Of a stretch of DNA of 64,000 bases, positions 9,341 to 17,277 are shown piece after piece. The stretch is from Cellulomonas sp. 73-92. Lineage in GTDB: Bacteria > Actinomycetota > Actinomycetes > Actinomycetales > Cellulomonadaceae. The DNA is taken from positions 186,001 to 250,000 of the forward strand of contig NZ_MKTH01000004.1 of NCBI RefSeq assembly GCF_001898175.1, read 5' to 3'. Position numbers and translations under genes: made by a program. The notes beneath the pieces are model-generated. The model was not told the DNA's origin and did not search any database. It saw only the letters and a list, made by a program, of their open reading frames with translations. Numbering within the stretch: the stretch's first letter is position 1; each line of letters starts with the position of its first letter.

Positions 9341-12076
9341 ATGGCGCGTCAGGCCGACCGCGAGAAGCCGGCCGAGGGCACCCCCCGGACCACCCCAGCT
9401 GAGGACGAGACGCGCTGGCCCACCTGGGACGACATCGCCCGCCTCCACCAGATCCCCCGCCCCGACGGGACGATCCCCGAGCCCATGCCGGCGCCGGAGC
9501 CGCTGCCGGCGCCTGAGCCCCTCCCCGAGCCGATCCCCGTGCCGACCCCCGAGCCGCTGCCGCAGCCCGAGCCGCTGCCCTCGCCCGAGCCGCTGCCCTC
9601 GCCCGAGCCCCTGTCGTCGGCCGAGCCCGGGCCGGCGCCCGACGACGCGGTGGTCGACGAGGGTGGGCCCGCCGCGCCGCCGGCGGACGAACGACCGGGG
9701 GACGCGGATGTCCTGGAGGACGCACCGGCCGACTCGGACGTCACCGCGGGCCTGGAGCCGGTGTCCGACGACGATGCCGGTCCCGACGAGACGGCGGCCG
9801 ACGAGACACCGGCGAGCGCGCCGCCCGTCGACGCCCTCGTCGCGGATGGTGCGGCCGTCGATGGCGAGCACGAAGGTGAGACGGCGGACGAGGCGCAGGC
9901 CGTCGAGGCCGACGAGCCCGACGAGTCCGACGCCACCGTGGTCATGCCGCCGGTGGCCGGGCCCGAGCCGCCCGAGCCGGACCAGGCGACGCTCGCGCCA
10001 CGGGTGTCGGAGTCGCAGGACGAGTCGCCCGAGCCCGACGCGACCGCCCTCGTGCCGCCGGTGGTGGACCTGGAAGACGGGGCGGCCGAACCCGACGCCA
10101 CCGTCGTCGTGCCGCCGGTGGTGGAGCCGGAGGTCGAGCCGGCGGCGCCGGAGGCCGACGCGTCCGCCGACCCGGACGCCACCGTGGTCATGCCAGCGGC
10201 AGCGGTCCCGGCCGCCGCGGAGCCGCCCGTCGCGGAGCCGGCCGTGCCGGCCCGGGTCAGCGTGTTCCCTGCGACGTCGACGCCCGCCGCCGAGGGCGCC
10301 CGGATCAGCGCCGGTCCGGTGCCGACCCTTCAGACGCCCGGTCGCGGGCCCTCGGTCCTCGACGAGTTCCCCGAGCGGGAGACCCGTCGGCGCTGGCCGC
10401 TGCGCGTGGCGGTCGCCGCCGGCATCCTCGTCGTGCTGGCCGGGGCCTACGTCGGCATGAGCTACGCCCTGCGGGACAAGGTGCCCCACGGCGCGACGGT
10501 GGCCGGCGTGCAGATCGGCGGCCTGACCTCGTCGGACGCGGTGCACCGCCTGACCACCCAGCTCGCCGACGCGACCGGCAAGCCGCTGACCGTCACCGCC
10601 CACGACGTGCAGGCCCAGATCGACCCCGCCGCGGCCGGGCTGACGTTCGACCCGCAGCGCACCGTCGACGGCCTCACCGGGGTCCGGCTGGCCGACCCGC
10701 GGTGGCTGTGGCGCCAGATCGTCGGCCTCGGCGACGTCACGCCCGTCACCACCGTCGACCACGCCGCGCTGGCGGCGGCCGTCGGGGGGCTGTCGAGCAC
10801 CCTGGGCGCGGACGCGGTCGACGGCGCGATCGTCTTCGTCGACGGCTCCCCGCACGCCACGCCCGCGCAGGACGGCTGGAAGATCGACGAGCAGGCGGCG
10901 GTGCAGCAGATCGCCGCGACGTGGCTGGTCGCCGCGCGGCCACTGCAGCTGCCGGTCGCGACGGTCGCCCCGGCCATCTCGCAGGACACGACCGACCGCG
11001 CGCTCGCGGACGTCGCGCAGCACGTCTCGGGCGGTCCGGTGTCGGTGACGGTCGGCGACCGGAGCGCCACGCTGCCGGCTCCGGTGCTGGCGGCGAACGC
11101 CTCGTTCGTCCCGCAGAACGGCGCGCTGGTGCTGCAGATGAACGGCAAGGCGCTGGCGGACGCCCTCGTTGCCCAGATGCCGGGGCTGCTGACACCGGCC
11201 GCGGACGCGCACTTCGAGTTCCAGAACGACGCCCCGGTCATCGTGCCGGGTCAGCCGGGCACGACGCTCGACCCGTCACAGGTGGCGACGGCGGTCGCGG
11301 CCGCGGCGTCGAAGGCGACCGACCGGACCGCCACGCTCCAGCTCGTCGCGACCGACCCGGCGCAGTCGACGGCGGTCCTCGACGCGCTGGGCATCAAGGA
11401 GATCGTCGGCGAGTTCGACACGCCCCTGACGGCCGACCACATCCGCGACATCAACATCAAGCAGGGCGCCGCCAACATCACCGGCGTGCTGGTGCGGCCG
11501 GGGGACACGTTCAGCCTCACGGACGCGCTCGGCCCGCTCGACGCGGCGCACGGCTTCGTCGCGGCGGGGGCCATCGTCGACGGCCAGCACGTCAACGCCA
11601 TGGGCGGCGGCCTGTCCCAGGTGTCGACGACGACGTTCAACGCCGCCTACCTCGCCGGTTTCCTCATCGTCGAGCACACGCCGCACTCGGAGTGGTTCTC
11701 GCGCTACCCGGAGGGCCGCGAGGCGACGCTCTTCACCGGTGTCATCGACATGAAGTGGAAGAACAACACCCCCTACGGCGCGCTCGTCCAGTCGTGGGTC
11801 GGCGCGGACGACCACCTGCACGTGCGGATCTGGGGCACGAAGTACTGGACGGTCCAGTCGACGACGAGCGCCCGCTCGAACGTCCAGCAGCCGACCACCC
11901 TCTACGACCCGTCGCCGACGTGCGTTCCCGCGGGCAAGGGCAACCCCGGCTTCACGGTCTCGGTGACGCGCAAGGTGTTCCTCGGCTCCGAGCTGCAGAC
12001 GACGACCACCTGGAAGACGACGTACAAGCCGCAGAACCAGGTGATCTGCGCGCCGGCGCCGACGGCGGGCCCCTAG
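9341..12076 (+). CDS. Large VanW-family envelope protein with repeat-rich cytoplasmic N terminus
   Basis: 911 residues. Start: ATG after GAAGGGGAG. Residues 1-345 are hydrophilic and acidic: a Pro-Glu tract of EPLP-type repeats (about residues 46-95), then four copies of a D-A-T-V-V-(M/V)-P motif beginning near residues 197, 233, 252 and 279. A single membrane helix follows (about 350-372), so the rest is outside the cell. The outer part has repeated PG_binding_4-like domains (two, from about 385 to 690) and a C-terminal VanW domain (about 700-870, motif GGGLSQVSTTTFNAAYLAG). VanW proteins are linked to the cell wall but their biochemical role is not settled. The threonines in the repeats could be kinase/FHA sites (inference). 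Confidence 0.85.
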   Translation: MARQADREKPAEGTPRTTPAEDETRWPTWDDIARLHQIPRPDGTIPEPMPAPEPLPAPEPLPEPIPVPTPEPLPQPEPLPSPEPLPSPEPLSSAEPGPAPDDAVVDEGGPAAPPADERPGDADVLEDAPADSDVTAGLEPVSDDDAGPDETAADETPASAPPVDALVADGAAVDGEHEGETADEAQAVEADEPDESDATVVMPPVAGPEPPEPDQATLAPRVSESQDESPEPDATALVPPVVDLEDGAAEPDATVVVPPVVEPEVEPAAPEADASADPDATVVMPAAAVPAAAEPPVAEPAVPARVSVFPATSTPAAEGARISAGPVPTLQTPGRGPSVLDEFPERETRRRWPLRVAVAAGILVVLAGAYVGMSYALRDKVPHGATVAGVQIGGLTSSDAVHRLTTQLADATGKPLTVTAHDVQAQIDPAAAGLTFDPQRTVDGLTGVRLADPRWLWRQIVGLGDVTPVTTVDHAALAAAVGGLSSTLGADAVDGAIVFVDGSPHATPAQDGWKIDEQAAVQQIAATWLVAARPLQLPVATVAPAISQDTTDRALADVAQHVSGGPVSVTVGDRSATLPAPVLAANASFVPQNGALVLQMNGKALADALVAQMPGLLTPAADAHFEFQNDAPVIVPGQPGTTLDPSQVATAVAAAASKATDRTATLQLVATDPAQSTAVLDALGIKEIVGEFDTPLTADHIRDINIKQGAANITGVLVRPGDTFSLTDALGPLDAAHGFVAAGAIVDGQHVNAMGGGLSQVSTTTFNAAYLAGFLIVEHTPHSEWFSRYPEGREATLFTGVIDMKWKNNTPYGALVQSWVGADDHLHVRIWGTKYWTVQSTTSARSNVQQPTTLYDPSPTCVPAGKGNPGFTVSVTRKVFLGSELQTTTTWKTTYKPQNQVICAPAPTAGP

Positions 12077-12077
12077 C

Positions 12078-12332
12078 TCAGGGCGCGGGCCGGCGCGGCC
12101 GCGCGGGGGGCACCACCTTCGTCAGCCGGATCGCCTCGGCGGGCACGTGGACGTCGCCGCGGCGTCGCGTCCGCAGCAGCACGCCGGTGTCGTCGACCGC
12201 CAGCACGTCACCGACGACGTCGGTGTAGTGCGGCGGCGGCGCGTCCGCCGGCACGTCGTCCAGCGCGCGCCGCACGACGACCCGGATGCCGGGCGACCAC
12301 GACCGCCACGACGGGGTAGAGGGCGCGGGCAC
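12078..12332 (-). CDS. Small SH3-like domain protein (Rv0428c N-terminal domain type)
   Basis: 84 residues resembling the SH3-like domain that precedes the GNAT domain in a family of actinobacterial acetyltransferases (segment GIRVVVRR, then YTDVVGDVLAVDDTGVLLRTR, then VHVPAEAIRLTKVVPPARPRRP). Here no acetyltransferase domain follows. The gene ends one base from the VanW gene in convergent orientation. The GTG start sits 7 bases after TAGTAT, so it is likely leaderless. Function unknown; a link to tRNA or protein acetylation would be guesswork. Confidence 0.65.
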   Translation of the reverse strand: MPAPSTPSWRSWSPGIRVVVRRALDDVPADAPPPHYTDVVGDVLAVDDTGVLLRTRRRGDVHVPAEAIRLTKVVPPARPRRPAP

Positions 12333-12339
12333 AGGGGGG

Positions 12340-12345
12340 ATACTA
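12340..12345 (-). promoter_or_regulatory. Leaderless -10 (TAGTAT), shared with the ferredoxin promoter
   Basis: On the minus strand TAGTAT ends 7 bases before GTG 12332. The complementary ATACTA on the plus strand is a plausible -10 for the ferredoxin gene at 12371, so two divergent promoters overlap. Confidence 0.4.
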
Positions 12346-12370
12346 GGGCGACCGAGGGGAAGGACCAGCC

Positions 12371-12694
12371 GTGACGTACGTGATCGCCGAGCCGTGTGTG
12401 GACGTCAAGGACAAGGCGTGCATCGAGGAATGCCCTGTCGACTGTATCTACGAGGGTCGGCGCTCGCTATACATCCACCCCGACGAGTGCGTCGACTGCG
12501 GCGCGTGCGAGCCGGTCTGCCCGGTCGAGGCGATCTTCTACGAGGACGACGTCCCGCCGCAGTGGGCGAGCTACTACCAGGCCAACGTCGAGTTCTTCGA
12601 CGCCATCGGCTCGCCCGGCGGTGCCGCCAAGATGGGCCAGATCGACCACGACCACCCGATCGTCGACGCCCTGCCGCTGCGCAACGGCCAGTAG
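12371..12694 (+). CDS. fdxA: Seven-iron ferredoxin (FdxC/FdxA type)
   Basis: 107-residue electron carrier with cysteines at 9, 17, 21, 25, 40, 43, 46 and 50. The spacing (C9...C17..C21..C25, then [12 protein letters not shown]) is that of actinobacterial 7Fe ferredoxins with one [3Fe-4S] and one [4Fe-4S] cluster, followed by the family's C-terminal extension. It starts at GTG after GGGGAAGGA. The next gene, dapC, begins 6 bases after the stop, the same fdx-dapC neighbourhood as in mycobacteria. Physiological partner unknown; P450s or nitrogen/sulfur reductases are the usual ones. Confidence 0.93.
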   Translation: MTYVIAEPCVDVKDKACIEECPVDCIYEGRRSLYIHPDECVDCGACEPVCPVEAIFYEDDVPPQWASYYQANVEFFDAIGSPGGAAKMGQIDHDHPIVDALPLRNGQ

Positions 12695-12700
12695 GCCGGC

Positions 12701-13852
12701 ATGGGCCTGCTCACCGGGCACCTGCCTGACTTCCCCTGGGACACCCTCGCCGACGTGACGGCGCGCGCCCGCGCGCACCCCGGCGGGATCGTCGACCTGT
12801 CGGTCGGGACCCCGGTGGACCCGACCCCACAGGTCGTCCGCGACGCCCTCGTCGCCGCCGCCGACTCGCCGGGCTACCCGCAGACGGCCGGCACGCCCGA
12901 GCTGCGGCACGCGGTGGTCCGGTGGTTCGCCCGGCGCCGCCACGTGCCGGACCTGGACCCGGCGGGCGTGCTGCCGACGCTCGGCTCCAAGGAGCTCGTC
13001 GCGCTGCTGCCGTCGTTGCTGGGCCTCGGCGCGGGCGACGTGGTGCTGCACCCGGAGGTCGCCTACCCGACGTACGACGTGGGGGCGCGACTGGCGGGTG
13101 CGGAGCCGGAGCCGTGCGCGGACCCCGCTGCGCGCCTGGCGGCCGACGAGGACGGTGCCGTCCGGCTCGTCTGGCTCAACTCCCCGGGCAACCCCGACGG
13201 CTCGGTGCTGTCGGTCGACGAGCTGGGCGCCGTCGTCGAGGCGGCACGGGCGGCCCGGGCGCGGCACGGGTGCCCCGTGGTGGTCGCCTCCGACGAGTGC
13301 TACGCCGAGCTGGCGTGGGACGAGCCGTGGGTGTCGCAGGGTGTGCCCAGCCTCCTCGACCCGCGGGTGACCGGTGGCGACGGAGCCGGGCTGCTCGTCG
13401 CCTACTCGCTGTCGAAGCAGTCGAACCTCGCGGGGTACCGTGCCGCGTTCGTCGCGGGCGACCCGGCGCTCGTCGGCCGGCTGCTCGAGGTGCGCAAGCA
13501 CGCCGGCTTCATGGTGCCCGCGCCGGTGCAGGCGGCGATGGTGGCGGCGCTGGCCGACGACGAGCACGTCGCGGCGCAGCGGGCCCGCTACGCGCGCCGG
13601 CGCCGGATGCTGGCGGCGGCGTTCGAGGAGGCGGGCTACGCCGTCGACGGGTCGCGGGCCGGCCTCTACCTCTGGGTCCGGCCCGAGGGCGGCCAGGACT
13701 CGCGCGCGACGGTCGAGGACCTGGCGGGGCTGGGCATTCTCGTGGCGCCGGGGGCGTTCTACGGGAGTGCGGGAACGGGCCACGTGCGCGTGGCGCTCAC
13801 GGCGTCCGACGAACGGGTCGCTGAAGCATGCACTCGGCTGACGGGTGCATGA
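12701..13852 (+). CDS. dapC: N-succinyldiaminopimelate aminotransferase
   Basis: 383-residue class I/II PLP aminotransferase for the succinylase route to meso-DAP and lysine: it converts N-succinyl-2-amino-6-ketopimelate with glutamate. Visible motifs: NSPGNPDGS (substrate/PLP loop), SDECYAEL, and the Schiff-base lysine K239 in YSLSKQSNLAGYR. The C-terminal arginine region (GHVRVALTASDERV) binds carboxylate. dapD at 17194 (minus) and dapE at 23526 complete the succinylase steps in this window. It starts at ATG 12701, close behind the ferredoxin gene, likely an operon. Confidence 0.93.
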   Translation: MGLLTGHLPDFPWDTLADVTARARAHPGGIVDLSVGTPVDPTPQVVRDALVAAADSPGYPQTAGTPELRHAVVRWFARRRHVPDLDPAGVLPTLGSKELVALLPSLLGLGAGDVVLHPEVAYPTYDVGARLAGAEPEPCADPAARLAADEDGAVRLVWLNSPGNPDGSVLSVDELGAVVEAARAARARHGCPVVVASDECYAELAWDEPWVSQGVPSLLDPRVTGGDGAGLLVAYSLSKQSNLAGYRAAFVAGDPALVGRLLEVRKHAGFMVPAPVQAAMVAALADDEHVAAQRARYARRRRMLAAAFEEAGYAVDGSRAGLYLWVRPEGGQDSRATVEDLAGLGILVAPGAFYGSAGTGHVRVALTASDERVAEACTRLTGA

Positions 13853-13905
13853 TGGGTGCCGGCGCAACTGCCTCGACGTCAAGATAAATCCTTGACCAAG
13901 GGAGT

Positions 13906-13917
13906 GGTGGCGCCACC
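13906..13917. promoter_or_regulatory. 12-bp perfect palindrome upstream of gltA
   Basis: GGTGGCGCCACC is self-complementary and lies about where the -35 would be for a TAAAGT (-10) at 13929-13934. TTGACC at 13892-13897 is another possible -35-like element without a matching -10. The palindrome could be an operator; no regulator is identifiable. Confidence 0.35.
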
Positions 13918-13935
13918 CCCCGTGCAGGTAAAGTC

Positions 13936-13958
13936 GCGCCAAACCTTTGGCCTGGCGC
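13936..13958. repeat. Nested inverted repeats in the gltA leader
   Basis: GCGCCA...TGGCGC (arms 13936-13941 and 13953-13958) encloses the offset palindrome CCAAA-CC-TTTGG (13939-13950). The alternatives are mutually exclusive as hairpins in the leader RNA, or may be a protein site in the DNA. Confidence 0.35.
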
Positions 13959-14017
13959 ACACCAGTGCGACGCAACGATGCGGTCCCGCCCCCGGGTGGC
14001 GCAGGAAGGACCCCCTC

Positions 14018-15322
14018 ATGACGGACATCCTCACGGCCCGGACGCCGGTCCAGCTGGTCGTCGACGGCCAGGCGCGGGACCTCCCGATCGTCCACGCCAC
14101 CGAGGGCAACGACGGGATCGTCGTCTCCTCGCTGCTGCGCGACACCGGCATGGTCACCGTCGACCCGGGCTTCATGAACACGGCGTCGTGCGAGTCGGCC
14201 ATCACCTACATCGACGGCGACGCCGGCATCCTGCGCTACCGCGGCTACCCGATCGACCAGCTCGCCGAGCGCTCGACGTTCCTCGAGGTGGCGTACCTGC
14301 TCATCAACGGCGAGCTGCCGGACGCCAAGACGCTGGACGCGTTCAGCGAGCGCGTCAACCGTCACACGCTGGTGCACGAGGACTTCCGCACCTTCATGGG
14401 GACGTTCCCCCGCGGGGCGCACCCCATGGCGGTGCTGGCGTCCGCGGTCAACGCCCTGGCCACGTTCTACCCGGAGTCGCTCGACCCGTTCGACCCCGAG
14501 GCCGTCGAGCTCGCCACGGTGCTCATCCTCGCCAAGACGCGGACCATCACGTCCTACGTCATGCGCTCGCTCAAGGGCGAGCCGCTGCTGTACCCGGACT
14601 ACGCGCGCGGCTACGTCGAGGACTTCCTGCGGATGGCGTTCGCCGTGCCGTACCAGAACTGGGCGCCGAACCCGGTCGCCGTGCAGGCGCTCGACAAGCT
14701 GCTCATCCTCCACGCCGACCACGAGCAGAACTGCTCGACGTCGACCGTGCGGATCGTCGGCTCGAGCCACGCCAACATCTACGCCTCGGTCGCCGCCGGC
14801 ATCAACGCGCTGTCCGGGCCCGCGCACGGCGGGGCCAACGAGGCCGTGCTCAAGATGCTCGCCGAGATCCGCGACAACGGCGGCGACGCCACCGACTTCA
14901 TGCGCCGCGTGAAGAACAAGGAGTCCGGCGTCCGCCTCATGGGCTTCGGCCACCGCGTCTACAAGAACTACGACCCGCGTGCGGCGATCGTCAAGCGCCT
15001 GACCACCGACGTGCTGCACGCGCTCGGGACCGACGACCCGCTGCTCGACATCGCGCTGGGCCTCGAGGACATCGCGCTGCACGACGACTACTTCATCTCG
15101 CGCAAGCTGTACCCGAACGTCGACTTCTACACGGGCATCATCTACAAGGCGATGGGCTTCGACGAGTCGATGTTCACGCCGCTGTTCGCGCTCGGCCGCA
15201 TGCCCGGCTGGATCGCCCAGTGGCGCGAGATGATGTCCGACCCGCAGACGAAGATCGGCCGCCCGCGCCAGATCTACACGGGCGCGACCGAGCGGGACTA
15301 CGTCCCGGCCGAGGAGCGCTGA
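14018..15322 (+). CDS. gltA: Citrate synthase, type II
   Basis: 434 residues, typical of the hexameric type II enzyme that condenses oxaloacetate with acetyl-CoA. The ATG follows GGAAGGA by 7 bases and gives the standard N terminus. Signature elements: GHAN-equivalent HGGANEAVL, and MGFGHRVYKNYDPRA carrying catalytic His and Asp. The last 25 bases overlap the end of the convergent gene at 15298. The 165-base upstream region carries palindromes suggesting transcriptional control of TCA entry; sdhCDAB is also in the window. Confidence 0.97.
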   Translation: MTDILTARTPVQLVVDGQARDLPIVHATEGNDGIVVSSLLRDTGMVTVDPGFMNTASCESAITYIDGDAGILRYRGYPIDQLAERSTFLEVAYLLINGELPDAKTLDAFSERVNRHTLVHEDFRTFMGTFPRGAHPMAVLASAVNALATFYPESLDPFDPEAVELATVLILAKTRTITSYVMRSLKGEPLLYPDYARGYVEDFLRMAFAVPYQNWAPNPVAVQALDKLLILHADHEQNCSTSTVRIVGSSHANIYASVAAGINALSGPAHGGANEAVLKMLAEIRDNGGDATDFMRRVKNKESGVRLMGFGHRVYKNYDPRAAIVKRLTTDVLHALGTDDPLLDIALGLEDIALHDDYFISRKLYPNVDFYTGIIYKAMGFDESMFTPLFALGRMPGWIAQWREMMSDPQTKIGRPRQIYTGATERDYVPAEER

Positions 15323-16239
15323 CCGGCCAGCGTCACGACGACCCGGCCCGCCGCGACGGGGGCCGGGTCGTTCGTCGTCCAGGCCGTGGCGGCCCGGGTC
15401 CACACGCGGTCCGCGACCTGGACCCGGTCGACGTGCAGGGTGTCGGCCAGCGCGACCGCCCACTGCGCGACGGCCCAGCCGCCCCTGGCGGGGTCGTCGG
15501 GGGTCAGTGAGCTCGTGTCCAGCGTGACCGTCGCCTTGGTCCGGGTGGCCTCGTCGGGCGCGGTGGACGACGAGGGAAGGGTGCCCAGGTCGCGGACGAC
15601 GCGCGCCAGGACGGCGTCCGAGGACCCGGCGGCCGTCGACGCGGGCAGCCGGCAGGTGAGCGTGGCGGGCGACCAACCGGTCAGCGCGGAGGCGAAGGCC
15701 CGGGCGGCGTCCTCGTGGTCGGCGTACGCGTCCGGGTAGCCCGAGCGCTGCACCGCCTGGGCTGCCTGCGTCACCGGGATGGTGGTGTAGCCCGGCACCT
15801 TGACGAGCCGGTCGTAGAACGTGTTCGTCGCGTACACCGGGTCCGTCACCTGCTGCGCGGTGCCCCAGCCCTGCGACGGCCGCTGCTGGAACAGGCCGAG
15901 GGAGTCCAGGTCGCCGTGGTCCAGGTTGTCGAGCTTCGACTCCTGGATGGCGGTGGCCAGGGCGATCGTCGCGGCCCGCGCCGGCAGCCCGCGACGGACC
16001 GCGATCGCCGCGATGAGCGCCGCGTTGTCGGCCTGCTGCGGCGTCAGCCGCCACGAGCCGGCGTCGGAGGTCGCGGCGCAGGCGGCGACGATCGGCGGCG
16101 TCGTGGTCCGGTCCAGCCAGGCGACGACGGCCCAGACCGCGCCGCCGCCGCCGACGACGAGGGTGACGACGAGAGCGATCGCCACCGCCCACGCGCGCCT
16201 CGTGCGGCGCCGGGGCGGCCGGCGGCGTGCCGCGGCCAT
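15298..16239 (-). CDS. Membrane-anchored lysozyme-like protein (often misnamed 'heavy metal transporter')
   Basis: 313 residues: a basic Arg-rich N terminus, one membrane helix (about residues 18-40), then an external domain with an SLT/lysozyme-like stretch (NAALIAAIAVRRGLPARA, then ATAIQESKLDNLDHGDLDSLGLFQQRPSQGWG). The glutamate in IQESK is where a lytic transglycosylase would have its catalytic Glu. Homologues in actinobacteria are often labelled heavy-metal transporters without evidence. The ATG at 16239 follows AGGG and lies 13 bases after the dapD stop, so the two are probably co-transcribed. The stop lies 25 bases inside the convergent gltA gene. Confidence 0.72.
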   Translation of the reverse strand: MAAARRRPPRRRTRRAWAVAIALVVTLVVGGGGAVWAVVAWLDRTTTPPIVAACAATSDAGSWRLTPQQADNAALIAAIAVRRGLPARAATIALATAIQESKLDNLDHGDLDSLGLFQQRPSQGWGTAQQVTDPVYATNTFYDRLVKVPGYTTIPVTQAAQAVQRSGYPDAYADHEDAARAFASALTGWSPATLTCRLPASTAAGSSDAVLARVVRDLGTLPSSSTAPDEATRTKATVTLDTSSLTPDDPARGGWAVAQWAVALADTLHVDRVQVADRVWTRAATAWTTNDPAPVAAGRVVVTLAGQRSSAGT

Positions 16240-16252
16240 GGACCCTCCGAGA

Positions 16253-17194
16253 TCAGGTGGCGTGCAGCGCCGAGTTGAGCCGCACGCCGATGCCGGAGCG
16301 TGCCGACGCCTCGACGGCACCCGTCACGGAGTTGCGGCGGAACAGCAGGCCGTCGCTGCCGGCGAGCTCGCGCGCCGCGACGATGCGGCCGTCCTCGCCG
16401 CCGACGCCGCGCAGCGTCACCTTGGTGCCCGCCGTCAGGTAGAGGCCCGCCTCGACGACGCAGTCGTCGCCCAGCGGGATGCCGAGGCCGGAGTTGGCGC
16501 CGAGCAGCGTGCGCTCGCCGAGCGAGACCCGCACGGTGCCGCCGCCGGACAGCGTCCCCATGATCGAGGCGCCGCCGCCGACGTCGGAGCCCTCGCCGAT
16601 GACGACGCCCTGCGACACCCGGCCCTCGATCATCGCGACGCCCAGCGTGCCGGCGTTGTAGTTGACGAAGCCCGCGTGCATCACCGTGGTGCCGGGGGAC
16701 AGGTAGGCGCCCAGCCGCACGCGGTCGGCGTCCGCGATGCGGACCTTCGGGGGCACCACGTAGTCGACCATGCGCGGGAAGCGGTCGACCCCGAGCACCG
16801 TCACCGGCCCGCGGGCGCGCAGCCGCGCCCGCGTCGTCTCGAAGTCGTCGGGGGAGCAGGGGCCGGCGGAGGTCCACACGACGATGGGCAGCACCCCGAA
16901 GATGTTCTCCAGGTTGATCGTGTTGGGGCGCGCCAGGCGGTGCGACAGCAGGTGCAGGCGCAGGTAGCCGTCCGGCGTGCTGTGCGCGGGCTCGTCGAGG
17001 TCGATCTCCGTGACGACCGGCTCGACACGCACCCCGCGTGCCTCGTCGTGCCCCGCCGCCGCGGCCAGCGCGTGCGGGATCGCGTCCTGCTCCGGCCGCG
17101 GCCCGAGCGCCGGGCTCGGGTACCAGGTGTCGAGCACCGTCCCGGCGTCGGTCACCGTGGCCAGGCCGTGGCCCCAGGCCGTGCGTTCCGTCAT
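16253..17194 (-). CDS. dapD: 2,3,4,5-tetrahydropyridine-2,6-dicarboxylate N-succinyltransferase
   Basis: 313 residues; actinobacterial DapD. It succinylates tetrahydrodipicolinate using succinyl-CoA, the step before DapC. The C-terminal half is a left-handed beta helix with hexapeptide repeats ([39 protein letters not shown]). The start ATG at 17194 lies 7 bases after TACGCT, so a leaderless message is expected; an upstream in-frame ATG would add 22 residues unlike the family. Divergent from gltD. Confidence 0.94.
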   Translation of the reverse strand: MTERTAWGHGLATVTDAGTVLDTWYPSPALGPRPEQDAIPHALAAAAGHDEARGVRVEPVVTEIDLDEPAHSTPDGYLRLHLLSHRLARPNTINLENIFGVLPIVVWTSAGPCSPDDFETTRARLRARGPVTVLGVDRFPRMVDYVVPPKVRIADADRVRLGAYLSPGTTVMHAGFVNYNAGTLGVAMIEGRVSQGVVIGEGSDVGGGASIMGTLSGGGTVRVSLGERTLLGANSGLGIPLGDDCVVEAGLYLTAGTKVTLRGVGGEDGRIVAARELAGSDGLLFRRNSVTGAVEASARSGIGVRLNSALHAT

Positions 17195-17201
17195 GGCGGC
17201 C

Positions 17202-17207
17202 AGCGTA
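17202..17207 (-). promoter_or_regulatory. Leaderless -10 (TACGCT) of dapD
   Basis: Minus-strand TACGCT ends 7 bases before the dapD ATG. Confidence 0.45.
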
Positions 17208-17264
17208 CGGCGTCGGCCTGTCTCACCAGGACTTCCGTCATCCGAGACGAAGGCGTCCACTGCT

Positions 17265-17270
17265 TAGGCT
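17265..17270 (+). promoter_or_regulatory. Leaderless -10 (TAGGCT) of gltD
   Basis: TAGGCT ends 7 bases before the gltD GTG. The dapD and gltD promoters diverge within 70 bases. Confidence 0.5.
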
Positions 17271-17277
17271 GTGCGCC

